From IMG/VR virus record IMGVR_UViG_3300025325_000973, positions 1 through 37,847 of that record: DNA of 37,847 nucleotides; one strand, written 5' to 3'. The DNA comes from a virus. The notes beneath the pieces were generated by a model. That model was not told where the DNA came from. It saw nothing but the letters and a program-made list of their open reading frames with translations, and made no database searches. Shown here piece by piece: positions 8,160-17,198 of this stretch (position 1 is the stretch's first letter; every line of letters starts with the position of its first letter). The position numbers and the translations under genes are program-made.

Positions 8160-8657
8160 TTATTGTTGGTAAGTTGGAAAAACCGAATCATCGGATAATT
8201 TCCTACTTCTAGGATCGTCACAGCGAAGTCCGAAAACAAAAGAAAATTTAGGAACATTTGATTCAAAACTCTCTGTTATAGAAAGGTCTTGGTATGGACG
8301 ACAATTAAAATAAAGCTGAATATTGTGATTCCAGGGAATATATACAAGTTTTCTAATTACTCTTTCCGCCAAAGCAGAACCCAAGAAATCAGCGCCACTA
8401 TAAATTTCTGAAATTCCGCGTCCATATATTTTCCCAGACAATGTTAAAGTTTTTCCGCGTCTAAACACATCACCAGATTTTTCTCCAATTGCGTTAGGAA
8501 TTGGATGCGCTTCATATGAAATATCTGCGCCAAAATGGCCATCCACAGATTCAACTTGAATGTAATAAAAAGGAGCAACGGAATTATAATCAATTCTATT
8601 ATTAATAATAAAGCTACTTCCTCCTGAACTTCTATAATCTATAACATGTCCTAACAT
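8160..8657 (-). CDS. Distal tail (Dit-like) protein
   Basis: A 165-residue protein immediately after the tape measure gene, the canonical place of the distal tail protein that links the tube to the baseplate hub. It has the Dit-like order: an N-terminal turn-rich segment, then RRGKTLTLSGKIYG (residues 67-80, the beta-strand shared by Dit N-terminal domains), and IPWNHNIQLYFNCRPYQDL followed by a final strand. Forms hexameric rings in related phages. Name based on position and this pattern. Confidence 0.7.
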   Translation of the reverse strand: MLGHVIDYRSSGGSSFIINNRIDYNSVAPFYYIQVESVDGHFGADISYEAHPIPNAIGEKSGDVFRRGKTLTLSGKIYGRGISEIYSGADFLGSALAERVIRKLVYIPWNHNIQLYFNCRPYQDLSITESFESNVPKFSFVFGLRCDDPRSRKLSDDSVFPTYQQ

Positions 8658-8668
8658 TTAACCATCTC

Positions 8669-11600
8669 CTACGTGTACGACCCCTGAGCGTGTTGAGCGC
8701 CAAGTCTCATAATATAATTCCAATCAGTTTCTCCTTGAGTTGTAACTTCAAAGTTTTGTTGAATAGTTTTAGTATTTGTTGTTTCTGAAGGAGCGCCGAA
8801 TCCTGATTGCTGCAATACTGTTCCTCCTTCAGCAAAGGACTGAAGCATTGGGCCAGCAAATCCCGGCATTACAACTCCGCCCTTAAGGAAATTCTGTACA
8901 ACTCCTCCTCTAGCGAAGCCTCCTCGCTTAGATCCCTTCGGATCTTTGAAAGTGAATCCATGCGTACTTCTTCTTACATAACCTGGAATAAATGCTCCTT
9001 TGGAAGCTATTATTCTTCTTGCATCTCTTGGAGAAACTTGTCCAAATGCTCCATCAGACATTTCTATAAACCAAACAACAATTCCGTCTGGATCTGTTTT
9101 TGGAATAAGGTTAAAATCAGTTGGTCTTCCAAAAGCACTTGTTGTTCCAGAAAATGATTTTTGACCAGAAGCGTCTCTCATACCGGTAGCTTGCTTCTTT
9201 CCTTTTTCGTCCATAGCTGTTCCGAATATAAGCATTTTTGCTTGCTGAATAGAAAGACCTAGCGATTGAGCGATTTTTGCCTGTTGCGCTTTATTGAGAA
9301 TCCATTCGCCAGCGTGAGCTATAACAGGAACCGCAGCTCCCTCGCCACCAGGAACTTGACCTCCATGAGCGAAGGCATATTTTTCAAGAAGCTTCTTTGC
9401 TAAGTCTTTTGTAATTCCTTGATCTTTGAATAATTTTGCAATTATATCTGTTACAGATAATCCTTGACCTCGTAATCTTTTAATTTTCTTTATATCTTGT
9501 TCATCTAAATCTGGCTCCTTTACTAGATCAGCAAATTTTTCTTGTTCACTTTTACCTCCGCCAAAAAGACTTCCAATAACAGGAATTTTCTGAAGAGCAG
9601 ATTTTACTATTCCTCCTAATCCCTTAAGAGCCTCTTTCAATAAACCAGGAATTTTATTAAATATTGCAAGTAGTAAACTAGGAAGTTTTTCAAATGCCTT
9701 GACAATTAAACTAGGAATTGATCTAATTATTTCAAGTATTTTATCTTTGAATTTAAATATTCCGAGGATAATTAAGCCAGCAAGACTAAATGGTGCCAAT
9801 AAAATAGCAACAAGTAACAACTTCCAATGATCTCTTGCCCAGTTGATAACGCTCTTGAAAAAATCAATAATTTTGTCACGCCATTTAATTACGCCAATAA
9901 TTATTAATCCAAATGGTCCAAGCATTATTGCAAGCAAAAGCTTCCAATTACTCTTTATCCAGTTAAATACAAATAGAGCGGCTTTTTGAATGGCTCTAAT
10001 AGTAGGAGCCAAAAAGTGGAATTTTCTGTCAAGAAGTATTATTGCTGCGATAATCGCAACGATAATAGCAATCCAAGGGTTAGTAATAAATACAAATCTA
10101 AGAGCTGCGCCAACCAGTTTTATTCCTGCCGCCAATTTTGGAAATGCTGCACTTAAAGCCGCAATAACACCGAATTGTTTGGCTAAAGCAATAAATGCTT
10201 TCAACTCACCAGTTATCCCCGCTATAGTCGATACAATTATTCCTGATTTCATTACCGTAATTAAAGCTTTAAATACAGAAGCCAATCTTAGGAATAAAGG
10301 AATAACAGTTGCAATAACTTTAGCGCCAATTACTAAAGCTAGAGAAAATGTAATTATATTTTTTGCTAATGGGCCAATTAATGGAATTTTGAAAATAGCA
10401 TTAATTACAGTAGCAATAAAACCAAGCATCTGAAGGAACAAGGCAAAAGCCGGAATTATAGTGTCAAGAATAAGAATTGAAAGTTCGCTTGCCTCTTTGC
10501 TAGAAAAGGCTTTAAACAGTATTACTGCCATCTTTCCAAGTGCCGTCGCAAGTCCACCCACCTGTATTCTCACGTTTGCAAAGAATGCTTTTACTTCTTC
10601 TTTATGCTCATTAAGCCAATCTGACCATTCATTTAATTTGGCAGTAAGATCATCAAGAATCCCTTTACCAGCAGGAGCGGAAAACTTAATAACAAGTCCA
10701 AGAATTCTACCTACCGCTCCTGCAAACTTGAGCCATGAATCTAAATGTTTTCCGGCGGTTGCAAAGAATTTTTCTAGACCGCGAGGATTTTCAGTTGCTT
10801 TATCAAGACGCTCTAAGAATTTAACAAATCTGTCAATTAAATTATCAAATATAGGTGTTGCTGCTCTTGCTACTCTAATAAGAACACGAGCTAAAGCAAT
10901 GAAACCATCAGTTATTTTCGGAACATTCTTAGCGGCTTCGCCGATACTGAATACAAGGAATCTTCTAAATTCAGGAGAAATTGAAAACTTAGAAAGTTTG
11001 TCAACAGCTTTTCCAATTTCTGTCGCAAGAGTTGTTGCTGATTTTAGAATTTTGGGATCTTGAAGAAGAACTGCTATTCTGTCAACCGCTGTAGTAAAGG
11101 CATTAACAATAATGTCAGTAATTGGACGGAAATTAGTTTTATAAATTTCTTTTATTTTCTGAATTGACTTAAAAAGTTTTCTTTCAGCAGGAGACAAATC
11201 TCCAAGAGCATCCTGCAATTGCTCCTGTTGAGCGGTTGCTTTCTTTCTAGCGTCAGTTAAACCAGTTTCGGCATCAGTTTCTTCTCTTTTCGCAACAGCT
11301 AAAGCATGAATAGAATCTCTCAAAGCTCTTGTTGCCAAAACTTGTTGTCTCTCGGCCTGGGCAATTGATTTTGTCGCCTGAGCAAGATTTTCTTGTGCTC
11401 TAACAACTCTATCGCTACCTTCAATTCCCTGCTTTCTCGCTTTAGCAGCATCTTCTTGAGCTCTTTTATTTCTAATAACTGCTTGCTGCTGATTTACATT
11501 TGCTTGTTTAACATCAATCTGCGCTTGTTTTACATCATTTTGTGTTTCTTCAGCTTGACTTTTGATTTGTTGTAAATCTTGTTCAGCCACAGATAATTGT

Positions 11601-13411
11601 TGAAGAGCAACAGAAATTTCTGCTTCGTCTCCTTCAGATCGCGCTTGAACTAATCTGTCTTGCGCTTCGCGCAACTGAGCTTTTGCGTCACCAATATTAG
11701 CCACATTTAATTGACTGCGTTCTTCTTCTTCTCTCAATCTTTGCTTGGCTTCGAGAACACCAAGTTCTGCTTCTTCAAGAGCGAGAGCTGCTTCTTTCTC
11801 TTCAAGATTAGCATCTACAATATCTCTAGCAGCTTGCTTTCTAGCTTCAGCTAGTTCTTTGATAGCATCTGTTTGATTCTTAAGTGCATCTTTTACATCT
11901 TGTTGTGCCTGGGCGAGATCAAATTCAGAATCTTTAACCGCCTCGCCAGCTTTCATTAATGCGAAACGAGAATCAGCAAGTCTTTGCGTTGCTTGTCTTA
12001 TTCCATCAAGTCGATTTTTTTGATCTTCAGCATTAGTTTTTTCGAGTTTATCTGCAAGATTTGCTGCATCAAGAACAGCGCCTAAACGACTAAATGCTGC
12101 CGCAAGTAAACCAACCACAGGAATAAGCTGTGTCAAGCCCGCGAGTAAAGCTCCGCCCAATGCGGCTGCTGCCAAAATAGCAGAAGAAGCAAGAGCAACA
12201 AGTGCTGCGCCAAATTGTACAACTAAAGTTCCTAAAATTTGTAGAACGCCAATCAAAGCTAATATTCTAACTCTGAATGCTCCGGCGGGTCTTACAGCAT
12301 TTCCTAAATGCGCTCCAAGTCTTTGAGCGCCACTAGAAGTCCTAAGCAGTTGCTTTTCAGCATCGCTTAATCCCTCTCTAGCTAATCCAACGCCAAGTCT
12401 AAATTGTCCGAAAGCACGACCAGCGCTAACGCCAAGTCTTCTTAATTTATTATCAACTCTATCTATGTCTGTGTCGGTATCTCTAAGACCAAATTCTTGT
12501 CGAACATCCTGTTCTGTAGCAATAGCAGAAGGACGCAATATAGAAGCTTTTAATATTCTTCTACGAACATTTTCTTCATCTCTTATCCTTGTTCTGATAA
12601 GAACTATTTTGGCTCTTTCTGCATCAACAAATCTATCTCTGCTGTCTTCTTCGGCAGCAATATTGTCAAAAATTGCATCTCTATCCTTTTTAAGATCACG
12701 CACTCTTTCTGCGATAGTTCTTCTTGAAATTCTCCCCGTTTGGGCAATTAATTCTTGTTTTTTCTTTTCAGATATATCAAGTCTGTCGCTAATTCTTTGT
12801 TCATCTAATGCTGCTTCTGCCTCAAGTTCCTTTGTTATTCTATTAATTCTATTTATAATAATCTGACCTTCAAGACGATCATCTCTAATCGCTGCTGCTG
12901 TCTGTTGTTTTCGCGCCAAAATTACGTCTTTAATTAATTTAATTTCTCCTTCTTCATCTTCTGATGATATTCTTATTCTTTCATGTTTAGCTTCAGCAGT
13001 TGCTTTGTCAACCTCTTCAAGTCTTTTTCGTCTTTCTTGTTCAGTTAATTTTAATCTTCTGTTAACTTCTTCTCTAATTTCTTTTTCTTCTCCAAGACCA
13101 GTTCTAAAGCCACCAATTGCTCGACCAACGCCGCCGCCAGTAAAAGCTTCACGAAGTTCGTCTCTAAATCTACGCACAGATTTAGTAGCTTCATCAGCAT
13201 CCCTTTTTATAGATATAAATCTTCCTCCTGCGCCTCTCCCTCTAGGCCCAGAAGAGGTAAAGATTAAATCTAATTCTCTGCCTGTATCTCGTACAGATTT
13301 TTTGAATTTTTGAATTTCTCTATCGTTATCTGAAAAAAAACGACGAAGATTATTAGAACCTTTGTCTATTGCTTCAAGAATAACGCGAACATGGAAATCT
13401 CGGTCGGCCAT
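8669..13411 (-). CDS. Tail tape measure protein
   Basis: A 1580-residue protein that sets tail length. Residues 1-360 are highly charged coiled coil. A very hydrophobic stretch follows (about 380-450, with ILALIGVLQILGTLVVQFGA). Next comes a long Gln/Ala-rich coiled coil (about 450-760), then several hydrophobic segments between 960 and 1250 (FVFITNPWIAIIVAIIAAI, LLLAIMLGPFGLIIIGVI), which in related proteins insert into the membrane for DNA entry. The C-terminus is glycine-rich. Its ATG directly follows the stop of the frameshifted chaperone frame. By the family rule of about 1.5 angstrom per residue, the tail would be roughly 200 nm or more. Confidence 0.95.
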   Translation of the reverse strand: MADRDFHVRVILEAIDKGSNNLRRFFSDNDREIQKFKKSVRDTGRELDLIFTSSGPRGRGAGGRFISIKRDADEATKSVRRFRDELREAFTGGGVGRAIGGFRTGLGEEKEIREEVNRRLKLTEQERRKRLEEVDKATAEAKHERIRISSEDEEGEIKLIKDVILARKQQTAAAIRDDRLEGQIIINRINRITKELEAEAALDEQRISDRLDISEKKKQELIAQTGRISRRTIAERVRDLKKDRDAIFDNIAAEEDSRDRFVDAERAKIVLIRTRIRDEENVRRRILKASILRPSAIATEQDVRQEFGLRDTDTDIDRVDNKLRRLGVSAGRAFGQFRLGVGLAREGLSDAEKQLLRTSSGAQRLGAHLGNAVRPAGAFRVRILALIGVLQILGTLVVQFGAALVALASSAILAAAALGGALLAGLTQLIPVVGLLAAAFSRLGAVLDAANLADKLEKTNAEDQKNRLDGIRQATQRLADSRFALMKAGEAVKDSEFDLAQAQQDVKDALKNQTDAIKELAEARKQAARDIVDANLEEKEAALALEEAELGVLEAKQRLREEEERSQLNVANIGDAKAQLREAQDRLVQARSEGDEAEISVALQQLSVAEQDLQQIKSQAEETQNDVKQAQIDVKQANVNQQQAVIRNKRAQEDAAKARKQGIEGSDRVVRAQENLAQATKSIAQAERQQVLATRALRDSIHALAVAKREETDAETGLTDARKKATAQQEQLQDALGDLSPAERKLFKSIQKIKEIYKTNFRPITDIIVNAFTTAVDRIAVLLQDPKILKSATTLATEIGKAVDKLSKFSISPEFRRFLVFSIGEAAKNVPKITDGFIALARVLIRVARAATPIFDNLIDRFVKFLERLDKATENPRGLEKFFATAGKHLDSWLKFAGAVGRILGLVIKFSAPAGKGILDDLTAKLNEWSDWLNEHKEEVKAFFANVRIQVGGLATALGKMAVILFKAFSSKEASELSILILDTIIPAFALFLQMLGFIATVINAIFKIPLIGPLAKNIITFSLALVIGAKVIATVIPLFLRLASVFKALITVMKSGIIVSTIAGITGELKAFIALAKQFGVIAALSAAFPKLAAGIKLVGAALRFVFITNPWIAIIVAIIAAIILLDRKFHFLAPTIRAIQKAALFVFNWIKSNWKLLLAIMLGPFGLIIIGVIKWRDKIIDFFKSVINWARDHWKLLLVAILLAPFSLAGLIILGIFKFKDKILEIIRSIPSLIVKAFEKLPSLLLAIFNKIPGLLKEALKGLGGIVKSALQKIPVIGSLFGGGKSEQEKFADLVKEPDLDEQDIKKIKRLRGQGLSVTDIIAKLFKDQGITKDLAKKLLEKYAFAHGGQVPGGEGAAVPVIAHAGEWILNKAQQAKIAQSLGLSIQQAKMLIFGTAMDEKGKKQATGMRDASGQKSFSGTTSAFGRPTDFNLIPKTDPDGIVVWFIEMSDGAFGQVSPRDARRIIASKGAFIPGYVRRSTHGFTFKDPKGSKRGGFARGGVVQNFLKGGVVMPGFAGPMLQSFAEGGTVLQQSGFGAPSETTNTKTIQQNFEVTTQGETDWNYIMRLGAQHAQGSYT

Positions 13412-14310
13412 CTACTCACCTTGGTCTACATCTATATTTTGATTTGGTTCAATCGTGCGGTCAGGTTCGGTGGCCTCAACAGGAATATCTTTTCCCGGAA
13501 CTTTCATGGCCCTAAAGAATGGATCTTGATCAAAATTGATTTCATCTCCAGTTCTTATATTATAAATGGATCTTAATCTATTTTCATAGTCTATATCTAC
13601 ATTTTCCAGCATATTTCTTTTTGTGTTTTTGCCGTCATCTAGATTTGTGTTAGCTAATAAACCCGTTATATAAGCATTTCTCTCATCAAGAGCTGTATTT
13701 GATTGTTCTCTTCTTGTATGCGCCTCGTATAAAGCTTCAAATTTTTTCCAAGGCCAATTTAATACATCTTCTATCGTTTCTGCGTGCGAACTCGTGAAAC
13801 TTTCGATGGCTTCGATGACGTTGATCGTGATTGCACTTTCTCTGACACTTTCGCTACCAGAGGACTCATTTGCTTTGAGAAAAAATCCATCATCGCATCC
13901 CAGTTTTGATCAATAAAATGATTAATAATTTCTACAGATTGCTCATCTCCCATTTCTTCAAGAAGCTCTTTGACCTCTTCTCTTTGATTTCTCTTAACAT
14001 TAAGAGAAATACAAAAAATATCTCCAAGAAGATCAGGAGCATATTTAACTACTTTTGCGATTGCTTTTACAAATACATCTGCTTCTACAAGATCGGATGT
14101 ATTTTCTGGAATCTCTTCTAGAAATTCAGATATAACTGCTCCCTCAGAAAGAGCTTTATCAATTGCATCAGCTAGCACAGAGAATAATTCAACTTTTCTA
14201 AAAAAAGTTAGAGGAGATTGAACAAAAGTTCTTTCACCCAAAATTATCGTATAAATTTGTGCCGAAGGTTCTAGTGTTTCTACTACATTAATTGTTTCTG
14301 TTTCGGACAT
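13412..14310 (-). CDS. Tail assembly chaperones G and G-T, by -1 ribosomal frameshift
   Basis: The 0 frame (14310-13771) gives a 179-residue G-type chaperone with an acidic, helical body. A second frame, open from upstream of the slip site to the stop at 13412, has no start of its own until 13612. The sequence T TTT TTC lies in phase at 13885-13879. A -1 slip there gives a protein of about 299 residues: 144 from G plus 155 from the second frame (with WPWKKFEALYEAH). The fusion stop is 1 base before the tape measure ATG. This is the lambda gpG/gpGT arrangement, where both products coat the tape measure protein during tail assembly and are absent from the virion. Confidence 0.85.
13879..13885 (-). 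promoter_or_regulatory. Slippery heptamer for -1 frameshifting
   Basis: On the minus strand this reads TTTTTTC, placed as T TTT TTC in the frame of the G chaperone. It fits the X XXY YYZ rule for -1 slippage. The -1 frame is open on both sides of it and leads into the T region. No other in-phase heptamer of this type was found in the overlap between 13771 and 13885. Confidence 0.75.
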
Positions 14311-14331
14311 GGCTTTGCCTCCTTGTTGCTA

Positions 14332-14922
14332 TTATGTTTCTGCGGCAATTTGTGCTCGCAGATGTTCTATTCTTACTGGCATAAACGTTCTTTCTATTAA
14401 TAGAAAAGCATTTGTTAGATAAGGTTGTGCTTTTTGACCCCTAACACTTAAGAGTCTAAAATTCTTTCTGGTAATGCCTTTATGATAAAAGAATGTCATA
14501 TATTTGCCTGGTGTTAATGCTGTATAAGGCTTTTTTCTGGGGCCATAAATTCCTGTTCCATTATGTACCCATATAGCATATTCTGGTTTTTGAGCAACAG
14601 TTATTGTACTTCTGGCAACCAATTCACCAGGAGTTCCCGCTCCTGCTCCAACAAATCTTCCGCCCGCTCCTCTAATAGAAGTTCCGCCACCAAAAGCAGC
14701 TACACCAGTCACAACTCCAAATCTTGTATCGTCTCTATCTACTGGATGAAGCTTAAGAATTCCTGTATCTTGTGGAGCAAATGTTTCAGCCATAGTTTCT
14801 ACAGCATCAGCAATATCATCTACGGCATCTCTAAGTAAATGCTTGGCTTTAATCATGTCAAATAAGCGTCCCTCAGTAATCGCCTTGTCGCCCTCTAACC
14901 GGATATTTATTAAATCCGCCAT
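14332..14922 (-). CDS. HK97 gp10-like head-tail joining protein
   Basis: A 196-residue protein with features of the HK97 gp10 family (minor tail or neck protein): an N-terminal helix (LRDAVDDIADAVETMAETF), then the marker APQDTGIL, a beta-rich core, and YAIWVHNGTGIYGP (about residues 117-130), the family's conserved aromatic-His-Asn/Gly turn. A glycine-rich insertion (GGGTSIRGAGGRFVGAGAG) is present. It lies after the tail tube rather than before it, which is unusual but seen in some actinophages. A possible attenuator lies just upstream (14934-14961). Confidence 0.75.
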   Translation of the reverse strand: MADLINIRLEGDKAITEGRLFDMIKAKHLLRDAVDDIADAVETMAETFAPQDTGILKLHPVDRDDTRFGVVTGVAAFGGGTSIRGAGGRFVGAGAGTPGELVARSTITVAQKPEYAIWVHNGTGIYGPRKKPYTALTPGKYMTFFYHKGITRKNFRLLSVRGQKAQPYLTNAFLLIERTFMPVRIEHLRAQIAAET

Positions 14923-14933
14923 ATTGCCTTTCT

Positions 14934-14961
14934 AAATAAACCGGCCCCATATAGAGGCCGG
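14934..14961 (-). terminator. Possible intrinsic terminator or attenuator after the tail tube gene
   Basis: On the minus strand CCGGCCTC pairs with GGGGCCGG (one T-G pair) across a 5-base loop TATAT, followed by TTTATTT. It lies between the tail tube gene and the gp10-like gene. It could partly stop transcription so that the very abundant tube and capsid proteins are made in excess over later tail proteins. Confidence 0.55.
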
Positions 14962-15040
14962 AAAATCTTGCTTTTGATTGAAGTGCCTCTGCTCCTTCTG
15001 AAAAGCTGTGCCGCTTTGCGTACACAATATAAGTTTTTGA

Positions 15041-15637
15041 TTATACTTGATCGAAAATTACCTGTGTTCTTGTGTTTACATCCGCAATAGATGTATCTGC
15101 AAGAGCTCTGAAAGCAACAGGAATTGACTGTTGTTCTCCAGTCTTGTTATAAGGAACTGCCGATTCCTGCGCGGTTCTCTGAACTTTGCGGAATGCGTGC
15201 ATTCTCAACTTACCATTAGCTTTCTGGAAGATAACTGCAAGTCTCTTGCGAGTATAAATAGATGGCTCACCAACACCCATCTGACGGAATGAACCTGATG
15301 TTATAATTGCTCCACCCTCCCAAGCAAGTTGGAAGTTCTCAAGTGTAACTTCAGCAAGTGCGGTTGCTACACTCTGTTCATAAGTCACAGGCCGAGAGTC
15401 AATGTCGCCAAGAATCTGGTCTACGTCGAAGGTTTCCTCGGTGTTGTTTCGAGTAACTGTAATACCAGTCTTAGTAGCACCAACATCTACCCACCCTGTT
15501 TGTGCGTCAAATGTAGACAAGTTAATAACATCACCAACTGTAGTTGGGAATGCAATTGTAGTACCTGCTACAAGTAATCTTGCTGCACCACGGATGAAGT
15601 TGTCATCTGTGATTCCAGTTCTAAAAAAGTCTGCCAT
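15041..15637 (-). CDS. Major tail (tube) protein
   Basis: A 198-residue beta-rich protein, placed after the tail completion gene and before the chaperones and tape measure. It has the typical tube protein start (about 1-30, then STFDAQTGWVDVGATKTGITV) in which a strand reporting on a reference value is followed by TEETFDVDQILGDI. A very strong ribosome site (GAGGAGGTG) precedes the ATG, in line with high expression. A perfect 12-base palindrome (TAGTCATGACTA) lies in its leader near 15664-15675. Confidence 0.8.
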   Translation of the reverse strand: MADFFRTGITDDNFIRGAARLLVAGTTIAFPTTVGDVINLSTFDAQTGWVDVGATKTGITVTRNNTEETFDVDQILGDIDSRPVTYEQSVATALAEVTLENFQLAWEGGAIITSGSFRQMGVGEPSIYTRKRLAVIFQKANGKLRMHAFRKVQRTAQESAVPYNKTGEQQSIPVAFRALADTSIADVNTRTQVIFDQV

Positions 15638-15705
15638 AATTAATTCACACCTCCTCTCGGCCTAGTCATGACTACTATTAGTTTATAGAAAATTAACATG
15701 ATAAA

Positions 15706-16287
15706 TTAGCTAAAATCAACGAATTTCTGAACAACATATTCTAGAGTTCCGCCTTGCCAGAACCATCTATCTCCGCGACTTGTTTTTTCTCTTCTTACAA
15801 AAACGTCACCAACTGACATTTTAGGAGCATTTAATTGAGGAATTGTATTATTTAACGTTCTGTTTTCTAACGAATTCATAAAGGTTAAATGTATTGCATC
15901 TAATATTTTTTGTATTCTTGAGTTTACTTCTTGTTCTGAATTAATAGATTTAACCATCACTTCAACTGCCAATAAATCCTGATATAGTTCTCCATCATCA
16001 TCAGATGATCCTGGTGGATTAGCTATATAACAAATTGTGGAGATATTTGGATATTTTTCTATTGAAGCATTTATAAGAGATGGAATCGTTCCTGCATAAA
16101 AATTTTCATCCGCAATTGGTTCTACAAACCATTGTTCGTTTCCTCTATTAAGAGCAGCCCAAAATTCATCATCTTCTATTGTCCAAGTAGAATTCATAGA
16201 AACAATTGTGTCGTTTAGATGATTAAAAAGAACAATAATAGCCTGTCTTTGTATAACCTCGGTTCCCAATCTTGTTGTCAATTCCAT
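15706..16287 (-). CDS. Probable tail terminator or neck protein
   Basis: A 193-residue protein between the head-tail connector genes and the tail tube gene, where the tail terminator normally lies. It has a helical N-terminus (RQAIIVLFNHLNDTIVSM), a central strand with ELYQDLLAVEVMVKS (residues 99-113), then a helix (NSRIQKILDAIHLTFM) and a C-terminal strand with a Tyr. This order of strand, helix, strand fits the gpU-like terminator fold. Assignment is mostly positional. Confidence 0.6.
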   Translation of the reverse strand: MELTTRLGTEVIQRQAIIVLFNHLNDTIVSMNSTWTIEDDEFWAALNRGNEQWFVEPIADENFYAGTIPSLINASIEKYPNISTICYIANPPGSSDDDGELYQDLLAVEVMVKSINSEQEVNSRIQKILDAIHLTFMNSLENRTLNNTIPQLNAPKMSVGDVFVRREKTSRGDRWFWQGGTLEYVVQKFVDFS

Positions 16288-16824
16288 TTATTGAATCACC
16301 TTACTCCAAACAAGAGAGGTATCTTCAGTTCTAATATTTGAATCATCAAAAGCTGGCCAACATTGAGGATCTTTGGTGATTAATATTTCTCTCCCGTTAT
16401 CACCGTAAGAAACGCGCGGAACTACACCGCGAGCGGCATAAATATTAATTCCTAGTTCAGTTCCAAGAGCTTGTGCCTCTGCTGTCAAACGATCAAAGAT
16501 TTTCCACAAATCTGAGCGATGATCAAAAAATGAATCACTTTCATTGGTTCCAGTAGTTGTAGTGGAAGCAAGTTGATCGCTCCAATAATCAACTGCGGCA
16601 GGAATAAATTGCAGAGTTGTTAAAACTCCGAGCAATCTCTGTTCTAAAACATTATATATTACAGCCTCAGAAGCTTCTGCAACAACAGTATTATAAAGTC
16701 TAAACTTTACAAAATCTGCCAGAGATTGTAAATCTTCTGGAGAGTAATATGCGTTCGTTGCTCCCGCGAGAGCTGCGTAGCTTGCGGGCACATACTGTTT
16801 TACGATGTTTGCTATGGCCCCCAC
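16288..16824 (-). CDS. Head-tail connector protein
   Basis: A 178-residue, largely helical protein downstream of the capsid gene. The segment YYSPEDLQSLADFVKFRLYNT (about 26-46) is typical of small helical adaptors that bind the portal, and the C-terminal half is beta-rich and ends at the start of the next gene. The stop at 16288 abuts the next ATG at 16287. Exact connector class not determined. Confidence 0.6.
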   Translation of the reverse strand: MGAIANIVKQYVPASYAALAGATNAYYSPEDLQSLADFVKFRLYNTVVAEASEAVIYNVLEQRLLGVLTTLQFIPAAVDYWSDQLASTTTTGTNESDSFFDHRSDLWKIFDRLTAEAQALGTELGINIYAARGVVPRVSYGDNGREILITKDPQCWPAFDDSNIRTEDTSLVWSKVIQ

Positions 16825-16842
16825 GCTACGGCCCTCACTTAT

Positions 16843-17181
16843 TTAAAATTCTTCGGCTAGAAAACCAGGATCTTCTTCCTGTTCCTCATTTGCTGATTCA
16901 TCAGGAGAGTTGAGTCCCATCATTTCACTGTAGAACTCAACTCTCTTTTTAACTTGAGCAGGAGTCATTGCTTTAAGACCAGGTACTTGCCCTTCTTTAA
17001 TTGCGTCACTCAAATATGGCGGCATATCAGAAAGAGGCATTGTTTGTCCTGGGCGCATTAATTTTGATTCAACATCCCATGCTTCGGTTCCGTCAGGAAG
17101 CAAGCCGGGTTCACTCATGCGTTTCACATGTACTGTGATCGCATTTTCTGCGAAAGCTACTTTTTCAGATACGGCAGCCAT
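16843..17181 (-). CDS. Hypothetical virion-region protein
   Basis: A 112-residue protein between the major capsid gene and the connector. The N-terminal half contains short strands (NAITVHVKRMSEP), a proline-rich turn (PLSDMPPYL), and then KAMTPAQVKKRVEFYSEMMG, which should be helical. The acidic tail (ANEEQEEDPGFLAEEF) is disordered. I do not recognise a family. Its position suggests a small head-completion or Rho-like N-terminal region protein. Confidence 0.55.
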   Translation of the reverse strand: MAAVSEKVAFAENAITVHVKRMSEPGLLPDGTEAWDVESKLMRPGQTMPLSDMPPYLSDAIKEGQVPGLKAMTPAQVKKRVEFYSEMMGLNSPDESANEEQEEDPGFLAEEF

Positions 17182-17198
17182 TATTGATTCATCTCCTT

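Noticed and set aside
9990-13313. Several + strand open frames of 60-200 codons
   Set aside because: They mirror the tape measure gene on the other strand, with no ribosome sites.
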